In this document: one piece after another, positions 27,051 through 34,712 of the stretch
Numbering within the stretch: the first letter of the stretch is position 1
Layout: each line of letters begins with the position of its first letter
Assembly (NCBI GenBank): GCA_016191645.1
Contig: JACPVQ010000010.1
Location: 1-44,541 of the forward strand
Length of the DNA: 44,541 bases
Direction: 5' to 3'
Source of the DNA: Candidatus Solibacter usitatus
Lineage (GTDB): Bacteria > Acidobacteriota > Terriglobia > Bryobacterales > Bryobacteraceae
The notes under the pieces: generated by a model
The model's database searches: none
Seen by the model: the letters and a program-made list of their open reading frames with translations, nothing else
Told to the model about the DNA's origin: nothing
Made by a program: the position numbers and the translations under genes

Positions 27051-29275
27051 TCTTTACGATCCTCAATCCGGTACAGCCGGTACCCACCGATATTCCGCGC
27101 CAGTTGCAGTCCCCACCATGGTTGATTGATATGGTACTCGGCATAACAGGGATCATCCGGCGCGGCCAGAATATAGGACACTCCCTGTTGTCTCAAATAG
27201 TCCATCGCCGCGCGCCGCAAGCCGTGCATCTCCACAACGCTGTATTCACGGCCGCTTCCCAGACGCAGCCAGTTGCCGGATTCCGCCAGTCCATACAATT
27301 CCACTTTCAAAAACCCCTGGTCGTTGGCGGTTTCCAACAACACGCCATCCGCGGGCACAGCCGCCGGAAAGACAACTTCAATCATCATCCCCTGGCGAAT
27401 GGCTTCCCATGTTCGCCAGCGCGTGACGGGATTGTTGTCGAAGGCCATCGGCGCATCCCATGGGTTGGGCCATGCGTGGACGCGCCAATCTTCCCGCCGC
27501 GGGATTTCCTTCTGTTCATTCAGAATGCGAAATTCGTTCACTGAGAATTGCAGATCCTTTGGTCCCGCTTCGGAGGTTCGCAACCGGAACGCACGCAGCG
27601 GCTGACGCGGAAAGCGAAATTCCAAACGGCGCACGGGAGCGTTCCCCGCAAACGCCGCGGTCCAAATGGCTTCCGAGACGTTTCGACCCCAACCCGACAT
27701 GTAGCCCACTCGCACTTCACGCGTTGTGTAGGCATCGGGAACACCGCCGAACGTGAAGATGATCTCTCCCTTGGGAACCGCGGCCTCGATGACACGCGCG
27801 ACGGTGTAGCCATCGAAGCGCGCGCTGAGGTAGCGATCTTCATCGGTGATGCGCAAGGCGGCGGCGACGGCGATATGCTCCAGTTTCCACGCGCCCGGAG
27901 CGCACACATGCCGCAACACGTGCGGCCAGGAGAGCAGCGCGTGCCCCAGCGCCAGGGCGGGCAACAAACGCGGCGTTCGCGCGCAGGCCAGAGCCAGCGC
28001 CAGCGCATAAAAGGGCAGCGCGGGCAGAAGAAAACGCGTTCCGATGTTATTCACATAAGGAAGAGAGAACAGCAGCGCGGTCAACAGCAGCCGCCGTCCT
28101 TCGGGAAAGCGCAGCGACAACAGAGCAAGCGGAGTCAACACGAACAGGACTCCCAACATGCCGGATAAGTGCGCTCCGCGCACGGTGATATCGAGCGGGA
28201 TCTGACGCCAGTCCTTCACGTTTCCATATTGGCGCATCGATGCAATGTACTCTTCTTCGAAGGAGATGAGCACATTCGGGTTGGGGAAATAACGGTTCAG
28301 GAACGGCGACACGGGGTTGCCCACGATCATCCAATTCTTGATCGCCCACGGCGCGGCCATCAGGGCTACGCAGGCGGCGAACAACGCCAGGGGGCGCAAC
28401 AGGGCGGCCTTCTCTTTGCGCAGGAGCAGGAGAATCCATATCGCGGCAAACGGAATGGCCATGGCCACCGTGTACTTCACCGCAAAACAGAAGCCCGCCA
28501 GTAAGCCGATGGGCACAATCAGTTCCCGCTGACGTGTCTGTTCGTAAATGCGCAGCAGGCTGTACACGGCGAAGACCACCGACGCGACGGCGACATCAAT
28601 GTACGCCGTGGTCCCCACGACGCCAACCACTGGCGCGCACAAGACAAAGATGGCCGCGGCGGCCCCCACCTGGGCCATTCCGAAGCGCCGCGCGTGGGAA
28701 AGAATCAGCAGCGGCAGCGTGAGCGTGAACACACAATGCACCAGCGAAGCCGCGGAGTGCCTTCCGAACACGAAAGCGAAGGCATACAGCATTTCGATGC
28801 CCTGCGTGAGGTTGGCGTACATCGTGGTTGTGATGCGCGGAAAGCCGTGTTCGCGCAGGTATCGCGCCACCAGTCCCAGATGGTAGGAACTGCCATCGGG
28901 GCTCATCTCAGGCGCCATCGCGTTAATCCAATACAGGAATCCGTAGGCCGCAAAGACAACGGCCAATGACACGCGCCAGAAACGGCTGAGCGGCGGCAAA
29001 GGCGCGCTGAGCGGTGTCCGGAAGACGCCGCGCCGCCATCCGTAGCAGAGGATCACGCAGCCAACCGCGAGGAAAACGCCCTTCCTGGCCACTTGCGCGG
29101 TCATGATTACGAATACAATCCCGTGCAGCATCGCAGCGCCGCACAGCAGCGACAAGGGCCGTTCCTCTTCGCGGTGGAATGTGAGACGCAGTTTTTGAAA
29201 TAACAGCGCGCCCAGCGTGTAACACGTGAAAGCCGTGAACACGACGCCAAACAGAATGTAAAAGGCCTGCGGCAT
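27047..29275 (-). CDS. GT-C-like membrane glycosyltransferase with C-terminal F5/8-like domain
   Basis: This 742-residue protein has about 11-12 membrane helices (about 1-460), including a large first periplasmic loop with the acidic motif APEMSPDGSSYH. Such Asp/Glu-bearing loops mark lipid-phosphosugar-dependent GT-C enzymes (ArnT/PMT type). The soluble C-terminus (about 480-735) contains a beta-rich region with PWDAPMAFDNNPVTRWRTW, which resembles a discoidin (F5/8 type C) carbohydrate-binding domain. The end, QGVSYILAAPDDPCYAEY, resembles the tail of dolichyl-mannosyltransferase-like proteins. It probably glycosylates an envelope acceptor. Start overlaps the preceding lipoprotein gene (TAATG). 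Confidence 0.7.
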   Translation of the reverse strand: MPQAFYILFGVVFTAFTCYTLGALLFQKLRLTFHREEERPLSLLCGAAMLHGIVFVIMTAQVARKGVFLAVGCVILCYGWRRGVFRTPLSAPLPPLSRFWRVSLAVVFAAYGFLYWINAMAPEMSPDGSSYHLGLVARYLREHGFPRITTTMYANLTQGIEMLYAFAFVFGRHSAASLVHCVFTLTLPLLILSHARRFGMAQVGAAAAIFVLCAPVVGVVGTTAYIDVAVASVVFAVYSLLRIYEQTRQRELIVPIGLLAGFCFAVKYTVAMAIPFAAIWILLLLRKEKAALLRPLALFAACVALMAAPWAIKNWMIVGNPVSPFLNRYFPNPNVLISFEEEYIASMRQYGNVKDWRQIPLDITVRGAHLSGMLGVLFVLTPLALLSLRFPEGRRLLLTALLFSLPYVNNIGTRFLLPALPFYALALALACARTPRLLPALALGHALLSWPHVLRHVCAPGAWKLEHIAVAAALRITDEDRYLSARFDGYTVARVIEAAVPKGEIIFTFGGVPDAYTTREVRVGYMSGWGRNVSEAIWTAAFAGNAPVRRLEFRFPRQPLRAFRLRTSEAGPKDLQFSVNEFRILNEQKEIPRREDWRVHAWPNPWDAPMAFDNNPVTRWRTWEAIRQGMMIEVVFPAAVPADGVLLETANDQGFLKVELYGLAESGNWLRLGSGREYSVVEMHGLRRAAMDYLRQQGVSYILAAPDDPCYAEYHINQPWWGLQLARNIGGYRLYRIEDRKE

Positions 29276-29799
29276 TACGGTTCGAATCCGATGCTTTGCA
29301 CTTGAAAACCCAGCCTGGCGCCGTCTTCCGGTGTTGTGTAGAACTTATCCACCTCCATCACGACGGCCACCGGCCGGTCCGTGCGCAGCAAGTTCTCGCT
29401 TACCGGGATGCGCCAAACGCCAATGCCGAATTCCGTCACACGCGGGTGAAACACCTCCTTGCCTTCGACCGCAATGGAGAACGTGACGGGCCCGGTGGAT
29501 TGGAAGGTAACGCCGGCGACGGAATAGCGCACAACAAGAAACTGGTTTTTTGTTTCGGTGGGATGGAGCCGGAATTCGGCGCGCGGCTCGGTCCAGCGCC
29601 ACGAAGAATTCGGTTCCCTCCCCTTCACGCCGGAGATTAAGTAGAGGTCCGCGTTGGGATCATCCATGGCAGTTCCCGCTCCGATAATGCGCGGCTCCAT
29701 GCCGGCTCTGTAGTTGTATTGCGCGGGAACGGGAAACGATTGCGGAGTGCGCGAGCATCCGTTAAGGAATGCCAGGGAGAGGAGAACGCGGAATCGCAC
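29275..29799 (-). CDS. Small lipoprotein of unknown function
   Basis: This 174-residue protein has a lipoprotein signal (lipobox LNGC, Cys at about 15). The mature part is beta-rich (REPNSSWRWTEPRAEF, FLVVRYSVAGVTF, VTFSIAVEGKEVF) and resembles the extra beta domains found on acidobacterial membrane glycosyltransferases. It is coupled to the GT-C-like gene and may act with it in the periplasm (inference). Function unknown. Confidence 0.7.
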   Translation of the reverse strand: MRFRVLLSLAFLNGCSRTPQSFPVPAQYNYRAGMEPRIIGAGTAMDDPNADLYLISGVKGREPNSSWRWTEPRAEFRLHPTETKNQFLVVRYSVAGVTFQSTGPVTFSIAVEGKEVFHPRVTEFGIGVWRIPVSENLLRTDRPVAVVMEVDKFYTTPEDGARLGFQVQSIGFEP

Positions 29800-29824
29800 G
29801 GAACTGCGAGTATAGCGAATACTC

Positions 29825-30016
29825 TTATGGCGTCAGGAAGATGCCGGCAGGATGCACAACCTCGATGCCGGCAAAGCGGGAGAACCCGCGCTTGTCACGG
29901 ATGACCAACGATTTCCATGTAGGGAAGACTTCGGGGGTCTTTGGCAAATCCAGAACTCAACAAGATTCCGCGGGGTTAGGTGGAGCCTCAAGCAGATTGG
30001 TGTCGACCAGCACGCT
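29825..30016 (-). pseudogene. Eroded PIN-domain (VapC-type) toxin gene
   Basis: The minus strand directly after the antitoxin stop reads SVLVDTNLLEAPPNPAESC and a TGA. In the same frame it continues VLDLPKTPEVFPTWKSLVI, then RDKRGFSRFAGIEVVHPAGI, and stops at 29825. These match three separated parts of PIN toxins: the N-terminal LVDTN strand with the first catalytic Asp, a central 'LP-x-TPEVFPTW' helix, and the C-terminal '(D)FxRFxGIEVV-x-P' strand. About half the usual length of about 130 residues is missing in at least two gaps, and there is no start codon (ATAG where ATGAG is expected). It cannot be an active toxin. Confidence 0.7.
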
Positions 30017-30286
30017 CTATGTCCGATCGGGATAAATACTCTCCCGGCTGATGGCCTCATCGGAAAGCAACGGTGTCGTCCGGTCGTGACTCCCGGCCCA
30101 CTCATGAAACTGCCGGATCCATTCCTCCGGCGTTACGTCGTCCTGCAGGGAGCGCATTTGCCCTGCAGGCCGCGCACGTTCCATGGCAATTTTTTGCAAC
30201 CATACCTCAAGCGTCACCCCATGGGCTTGCGCTTCGGGTTTGAGGGCGGCTTCCACATCTTTGGGCAGTTCAATGGTCAGCGTCAT
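30017..30286 (-). CDS. VapB-like antitoxin (orphan, partner decayed)
   Basis: This 89-residue protein has the start MTLTIELPKDVEAALKPEAQ, a typical ribbon-helix-helix strand and helix pair of antitoxins. An acidic helical tail (QDDVTPEEWIRQFHEW) follows that would wrap a toxin. The ATG at 30286 is preceded by AGAGGA about ten bases away. The toxin gene that should follow is a wreck (29825-30016), so the antitoxin now lacks a target in this locus. It could persist by neutralising another toxin or simply be recent debris. Confidence 0.75.
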   Translation of the reverse strand: MTLTIELPKDVEAALKPEAQAHGVTLEVWLQKIAMERARPAGQMRSLQDDVTPEEWIRQFHEWAGSHDRTTPLLSDEAISRESIYPDRT

Positions 30287-30357
30287 TGCCACGTTCCTCT
30301 TATCGCATTTTATCATCGGAACCGTGTTGACCTTTGATAGGATGTTTGTCAGTGGCG

Positions 30358-30471
30358 ATGATTTCCAGGAAATCCGTGCGCAAGGCCAGGGACTGGGTTG
30401 TTCGGAACCTGTTCCTGGATGTCCTGTTCGAGGCAGGGGTGCGACTGCTCTCGCTGCTGGTGCGGGGATAG
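30358..30471 (+). CDS. Possible 37-residue small protein
   Basis: An ATG-started frame encodes a short peptide with a basic start (MISRKSVRKARDW) and a hydrophobic second half (VLFEAGVRLLSLLVRG). This is the pattern of small membrane-active or membrane-bound peptides. It is divergent from the orphan antitoxin. There is no convincing ribosome site, and the frame may be chance in GC-rich DNA. Confidence 0.2.
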   Translation: MISRKSVRKARDWVVRNLFLDVLFEAGVRLLSLLVRG

Positions 30472-30489
30472 CTAGGAGATTGCTCTCAG

Positions 30490-30541
30490 TGCCGGCAGAG
30501 GCGGTCTGGAGACCACCTCGCAGATCTGGAGATCTGACCCC
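30490..30541 (+). repeat. Palindromic element, two-stem copy C
   Basis: Stem one is GAGGCGGTCT/AGACCACCTC (30498-30519, one mismatch). Stem two is CAGATCT/AGATCTG (30521-30536, centre GG). They are followed by ACCCCAC. The flank GGCAGAGGC matches copy B. It lies at the 3' end of the minus-strand gene that stops at 30558. Confidence 0.75.
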
Positions 30542-30557
30542 ACTCACTGCGCGGAGG

Positions 30558-31652
30558 TTACTGTCTGTTCCCGAACGGAATCGCTTTGTCGCCGTCCATG
30601 CCGCCTGTGATGCGAATTACGCGTTGCACGGGAGGCGGAGGGGGCGCCGCCAGAGTGGGGGCGACCTGCGCCAGCGTTGGGATTTCGAAGCGTGCCTGAG
30701 CCTCACCCTTTGGCAGCGCGGGGGGCTCTGTAGAGGCTCTCAACTCATTCATGCTGCGCTCCAACAAGCGGGCATCGGCGGTCATTCCGAGTTTGATGTA
30801 GCTGCCTTCCTTCATCACTTTCACGCTGCGCGCCAATGCGGTTAGAGACGGCTGCTTGGAATATTGAAAGGCGAGCAGTTGCAACAATGCCGGCAGGCCG
30901 TCGGCAAGTGTCGCCGACGCTTCCTCATCCGGCGCTTCAATGCGCACGGTAGCCGTCATTGTCTGGCCGAACGACACGGCGAACTCCAACCCCTCGACGT
31001 GTTCGGCAAGAAGGGAATCGCCCATTCCCAGGCTGCGCAACGAATCGGCGGGATCTTCGACAACGGCCCACGCTTCATGATTCTCCGCCAGCCGCGCGGC
31101 CCGGGCGAACATCTGATTGCGGCTGCCGGGTTGATCGCCGCGCTGCCACCGGTCGATGGCCTGCTTCACCGAATTCCCATCGCCGAAAAGGATGGTCTGC
31201 GCGTCCACTAACGCGAAGTGCAGATCTCCATTCGTAGCATCGGGAGGAACCAACAGTTCCACGCCGTTGTAACGCCGGGCGACGGCACCGTCGGCTTTCG
31301 CCATCTCACGAATGCGTGCCAATGCGAACCGGCCTTCTCCCACAACCAGCAGAGGCGGCCGTTCCGCGCCCTGCCCTTCCTCCGAAGTTCCGCCGGGAGA
31401 AGACACTAGCAGACGATCCATGTTCTCAATGGATTCCATGAAGAGGAACAGCGGATTTCCTCCCTGGTTGATTTGCCTCTGCATTACAGGCCCCAAGGGA
31501 GACGACAGGATCTTCCGCCAATCCATCCCCAGGAGAAGCTTCGCATCGGGGTGAGCGAAGGAGAACAAGGTCCATTTCGTGGTGCGCACCGGTTGGGCGA
31601 CCGCGATCATGGGTAGTACTGTCAGCAGCGTGATGGCTATAGCCCACTTCAT
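30558..31652 (-). CDS. Secreted protein of unknown function
   Basis: This 364-residue protein has a signal peptide (AIAITLLTVLPMIAVAQ). Two similar alpha/beta halves are suggested by LLVVGEGRFALARIREMA and YNGVELLVPPDATNGDLHFALVDAQTILFGDGNSVKQAIDRW, followed by a helical region and a proline-rich tail (AAPPPPPVQRV). The 'VDAQTILFGD...VKQAIDRW' pattern resembles DUF3352-like proteins. I do not recognise the family with confidence. It lies 42 bp from the tatC stop on the same strand and may be co-transcribed with the tat genes. Confidence 0.65.
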   Translation of the reverse strand: MKWAIAITLLTVLPMIAVAQPVRTTKWTLFSFAHPDAKLLLGMDWRKILSSPLGPVMQRQINQGGNPLFLFMESIENMDRLLVSSPGGTSEEGQGAERPPLLVVGEGRFALARIREMAKADGAVARRYNGVELLVPPDATNGDLHFALVDAQTILFGDGNSVKQAIDRWQRGDQPGSRNQMFARAARLAENHEAWAVVEDPADSLRSLGMGDSLLAEHVEGLEFAVSFGQTMTATVRIEAPDEEASATLADGLPALLQLLAFQYSKQPSLTALARSVKVMKEGSYIKLGMTADARLLERSMNELRASTEPPALPKGEAQARFEIPTLAQVAPTLAAPPPPPVQRVIRITGGMDGDKAIPFGNRQ

Positions 31653-31694
31653 GCTAGTACTATCGACAGGAAAGGTGGAAAAGTTTAGCGAAAA

Positions 31695-32828
31695 TTATCG
31701 GGTTAGGAATGGCCACGTCTGAATCAGGTGGTAGCCATACTTCGTGATTGCCAGCCAAATGCCGCCCGCCGCAAGCAAAAGCACGGCCAGCAACGATAGC
31801 AATACCTTACCCCAGGGGAACTTCTGCCCTTCGCGGTTCAACACCAGAATGTAACTGGCCAATACGCCGACAAAGAACAGACCCACCATGGGCACGGCGA
31901 ACAGCAACATATTGAAGATGTCCGGAGTGGGCGTAATGATCGCCGCCAGAACGACGATGCCGAGAATGGCATAGCGCGCGTTCGACATGAGCCATCGCGG
32001 CGAGGCAATGCGCAGCAGCGTCAGAAAGAAGATCACCACCGGCAGTTCGAAGACCAGCGATACGCCCAGCATGACGTTGACGAAGAGATCGAAATAGTCG
32101 GTAACGGTGATGAGCGTTTGCACATCGACATCGGGATCGCGTCCGATGCCCAGCAGGAAGACGAGCCCGAAACGAAACGCGACAAAGTAGGCGAACACGC
32201 CGCCCAGGATGAACAATCCCGCCGATGTGAGAATGAACGGGGCGGCCAAACGGCGTTCCTTTTTATACAGTCCCGGCGCGATGAAAGACCAAATCTGGTA
32301 CAGAATCCACGGCGATCCCAGAAAGATAGCCGTCAGCAGCGGCATTTTCATCCAGACGATGGAAAACACTTCCATCGGCCCGGTTTGCGCCAGTTTCGGC
32401 GGGACGACACCCAGTTGCGTCAGTGCCGCGCGAGCCGGAGCGCTGACAATCTTCCACAGCGGTCCGGAAAAAGTGAGACTCAAAATAAAAGCGACCGCCA
32501 GCCCCAACACGGAGCGGATCAGCCGCGTGCGCAACTCTTCCAGGTGTTCGAGGAAGGACATGCGGAGCATGCCCTCCTCTTCCTGGTCCTCAGGATCTGG
32601 CGGCGAAGGTGGCGGAGGCGGCGTAGGCGGCGCGGGTGTTAATGGCGGCGCCGCCGGCTGCTCCACTACTGCCGGAACCGCGTTCGATTCATACGCGTAA
32701 GGATCGTCATGATAACCGTAAGAATCATCGACCGTGGGCTGCAGGCTGGTTTGAGACACCTCCGGCGCCGGGCTGGCGGGTTCGCTGTGCGGCGGCGGTT
32801 GCGGCGCGCCTGGTTTGTCAGGTTCCAC
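31695..32828 (-). CDS. tatC: Sec-independent translocase subunit TatC with low-complexity N-terminal extension
   Basis: Residues from about 91 on are a standard TatC: FLEHLEELRTRLI at the N-terminus, six membrane helices, the GPMEVFS and FIAPGLYKKERR loops that bind twin-arginine signals, and AIITPTPDIFN. An extra hydrophobic helix (VLLSLLAVLLLAAGGIWLAI) ends the protein. Before the core are about 86 residues of proline- and Tyr/Asp-rich sequence (DDSYGYHDDPYAYESN, PPPPPSPPDPE). The extended frame starts at a GTG without a ribosome site. An internal ATG at codon 87 or 90 lies next to GAGGAGG and would give an ordinary 288-291-residue TatC, so the true start is uncertain. TatC is the receptor of the Tat export complex. 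Confidence 0.92.
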   Translation of the reverse strand: MEPDKPGAPQPPPHSEPASPAPEVSQTSLQPTVDDSYGYHDDPYAYESNAVPAVVEQPAAPPLTPAPPTPPPPPSPPDPEDQEEEGMLRMSFLEHLEELRTRLIRSVLGLAVAFILSLTFSGPLWKIVSAPARAALTQLGVVPPKLAQTGPMEVFSIVWMKMPLLTAIFLGSPWILYQIWSFIAPGLYKKERRLAAPFILTSAGLFILGGVFAYFVAFRFGLVFLLGIGRDPDVDVQTLITVTDYFDLFVNVMLGVSLVFELPVVIFFLTLLRIASPRWLMSNARYAILGIVVLAAIITPTPDIFNMLLFAVPMVGLFFVGVLASYILVLNREGQKFPWGKVLLSLLAVLLLAAGGIWLAITKYGYHLIQTWPFLTR

Positions 32829-32854
32829 GTTTGCTCTGTCTGAAAACTGCTACC

Positions 32855-33373
32855 TTACGTGCGGGCCACGGGCGTGGGCTCGGGCTCCGCGTGTGCGACG
32901 GCAGTTTCGGTGGCGGCGGACGGTTGCGCGCTATCGCCAACCGCTGCATAGTCCGATGTCACGTTCTCTACCGCGTCCGCGGGGAGAGTTGCGCCATCGG
33001 AACCATTGTCCGTCGCTGTCGATGATTCAGCGCCCTGAGTTGCGGATGCACTGACGGTGGATGTTTCCGCAGAGGTTTCGCCTGTCCCGCCATTGTAGCC
33101 GTCGTTACCGGAATCGTAGTAGTTGCTGTCGTAACTCGAATCGTAGTTGATCTCATTCGAGTACTTGGTCAGATCCTGGTTCACTTCGGCGGTCTCCCGT
33201 TCGATGGTGGCCATCTCCTTGTCGAAGGTGGCTTTCAAATCGTTGGAGTGGCGGCGGAATTCGGCAATCCCTTTCGCGATGTTCTTACCCAGTTCCGGAA
33301 GTTTCTTCGGGCCAAAAATGATGAGGGCGAGCAGAAATATGAAAATCGTTTCTTGCATGCCCAGCGTGCCCAT
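32855..33373 (-). CDS. tatA: Sec-independent translocase subunit TatA/TatB with long acidic tail
   Basis: This 172-residue protein has a short N-terminal membrane helix (ETIFIFLLALIIFGP) and the hinge FGPKKLPELGKNI, followed by an amphipathic helix. That is the TatA/TatB signature. The C-terminal 110 residues are low-complexity, rich in Ser, Asp, Tyr, Glu and Thr (YDSNYYDSGNDGYNGG), much longer than usual for TatA. GGGAGG four bases before the ATG is a strong ribosome site. The tatC gene follows after 26 bp. A Tyr/Asp-rich stretch also occurs at the start of the TatC frame. Whether it acts as TatA, TatB or both cannot be told from sequence alone. Confidence 0.9.
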   Translation of the reverse strand: MGTLGMQETIFIFLLALIIFGPKKLPELGKNIAKGIAEFRRHSNDLKATFDKEMATIERETAEVNQDLTKYSNEINYDSSYDSNYYDSGNDGYNGGTGETSAETSTVSASATQGAESSTATDNGSDGATLPADAVENVTSDYAAVGDSAQPSAATETAVAHAEPEPTPVART

Positions 33374-33525
33374 AAAACCTCCCGGTGATTTTTAGCGGAC
33401 AACCTTGCCGGACACTTCCGGCGGGCCATCCTTACTAATGGAACATAACCATCATAGCGACGGGGTGTGGGAGAAGCAAGAAGGCCGGTGGTTAAGGCAA
33501 ACAAAAGGTGGAGTGCGATCACCGG

Positions 33526-33609
33526 TCAGCCCTGCGTGATCCCTGTACCACTTGCTCGTTGTGCCTTATCGAGAAGTTCCATCGGGATTTCGACCGTGAT
33601 CTTGCGCAC
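33526..33609 (-). pseudogene. Truncated VapB-like antitoxin fragment
   Basis: Twenty-seven codons from a GTG encode VRKITVEIPMELLDKAQRAS and then GTGITQG before a stop. This is the first part of a known antitoxin type whose members normally continue after 'ITQ' for about 50 more residues. The tail and the toxin that would follow are gone. It lies 47 bp downstream of an intact vapC. Confidence 0.6.
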
Positions 33610-33656
33610 TCTTTCCCTGAGCCCAAAATACCATTCTCGCCTAGCATCGAATATGG

Positions 33657-34061
33657 CTACGCAAGAAGCGCGGTTCCCGCGTGAACAGCGGCCAGCGCCT
33701 GGTCCATGGTTGCCAGGGAACCGCCGTGTTTCCGCGCCAGCAGCACAAGATAACTGTCCGTTACCTGCCGCTGCCCAACGATTCCAGTGGTTGGCAGATC
33801 GAGATAAGAAACATCGTTCGGCCAGAATTCGTGCCGTGGAAGAGAGGAGATAGACTTGAGCAGAATTCTCGCGGATTTCGCCGTCGCTTCCACCCCGGCG
33901 CGCAGGTGAAAACGGAAAAGGGCGCCTTCGGTGATAGGGCAAGTTGCAAATCGAGGCCCCTGACGAAACCACGCCGCTGCGCGCGCGTTGAGACTGTGTT
34001 CCGGAGTCGCCAGTGCGATGAGAACGTTGGAGTCGAGCAGGTAGACTTTACTCTTCGTCAT
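33657..34061 (-). CDS. VapC-type PIN-domain toxin ribonuclease
   Basis: This 134-residue PIN domain has all four expected acidic residues: D10 (LLDSNVLIAL), E45 (ITEGALFRF), D102 (QVTDSYLVLLA) and D120 (LATMDQAL). It binds Mg2+ and would cleave RNA, usually tRNA or rRNA in this family. Its ATG overlaps the 3' end of the antitoxin gene by 14 bases, a standard arrangement that couples antitoxin and toxin synthesis. It appears intact and active, in contrast to the two decayed relatives nearby. Confidence 0.9.
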   Translation of the reverse strand: MTKSKVYLLDSNVLIALATPEHSLNARAAAWFRQGPRFATCPITEGALFRFHLRAGVEATAKSARILLKSISSLPRHEFWPNDVSYLDLPTTGIVGQRQVTDSYLVLLARKHGGSLATMDQALAAVHAGTALLA

Positions 34062-34272
34062 CGAGAGCCTTGACGTCCTCGCTGCTCACGGGCCGCGTGC
34101 AGCGGAACGTGGGGAAACCGTAATCGCTCATCCGGATGGACGCGCCCTTCGCGCCTTTCGACGATTGCAGGATGAGGTCGCCAACCACGCGCCCAAGACT
34201 GCGGTTCTGATCCCTGGCTATGGCCTTGGCGATGTAATAGGCCTCGTCGGAAATGTCGAGCGTGGTTCGCAC
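34048..34272 (-). CDS. VapB-type ribbon-helix-helix antitoxin
   Basis: This 74-residue protein has an RHH DNA-binding start (VRTTLDISDEAYYIAKAIAR, NRSLGRVVGDLIL) and a toxin-binding tail that ends acidic (SSEDVKALDDEE). It starts with GTG at 34272, inside an array of four 8-bp repeats that is probably its own operator. A possible -10 box (TATTGT on the minus strand) lies only six bases before the GTG, which suggests a leaderless message. It neutralises the VapC encoded directly downstream. Confidence 0.87.
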   Translation of the reverse strand: MRTTLDISDEAYYIAKAIARDQNRSLGRVVGDLILQSSKGAKGASIRMSDYGFPTFRCTRPVSSEDVKALDDEE

Positions 34273-34298
34273 AAGTACACAATAGCACAATCGCACGA
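34270..34298 (-). promoter_or_regulatory. 8-bp tandem repeat operator of the vapBC operon
   Basis: On the plus strand CACAA occurs at 34270, 34278 and 34286, and CACGA at 34294, exactly 8 bp apart. The array covers the antitoxin start codon and the probable -10. Ribbon-helix-helix repressors such as MetJ bind tandem 8-bp boxes, so this geometry suits autorepression by the antitoxin. Confidence 0.5.
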
Positions 34299-34712
34299 AC
34301 TCCGAAGTCTCCGTGTTCAAATAACCAAAGGGACGCCGTCCATGCCGGGGTGCGGGTCGGACCAACAGCAACCGGCACGGAGTTCCCGCCGAATGACGAC
34401 TGGCTGGAGCGATGGGCGCCGTCCACTTACGTCTGGCAGGTGACAACGGGAACGACGCTGCCCACAGGCCCTCTCGCTTCCCACGCATGCCTTATGACCG
34501 CACCGTTTGGGGCGGCAACGTGATGTCCATGAAGACGGCCAATTAAGAGTTCTGTGCCCATCGCCGAATGCCTGCGGAGTCTGCCGTCCCGCCTATTTGT
34601 GGTTCAACGGATTGCTCCCATCAACGCGTAGCACACTTTCGCCAGCCCGGCGCCTTGACGCGGATGCGCAGGAGGAATACGATCGTTACCAATGGCGCGC
34701 GAAAGGGGACTC
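34299..34712. other. Degraded coding-like region upstream of the TonB receptor
   Basis: There is no intact gene in about 410 bp. Two stretches look like gene remnants. 34330-34500 reads on the plus strand with protein-like composition (TEFPPNDDWLERWAPSTYVW...). 34556-34700 contains RPAYLWFNGLLPSTR, which resembles a motif near the C-terminus of acidobacterial TonB receptors. They are in different frames and lack starts. Origin is uncertain. Confidence 0.3.

Noticed and set aside
33235..33522. Minus-strand frame starting MIALHLLFALTTGLLASPTP
   Set aside because: The first residues look like a signal peptide, but the frame then runs through the tatA ribosome site and into tatA in another frame, with no family motif.
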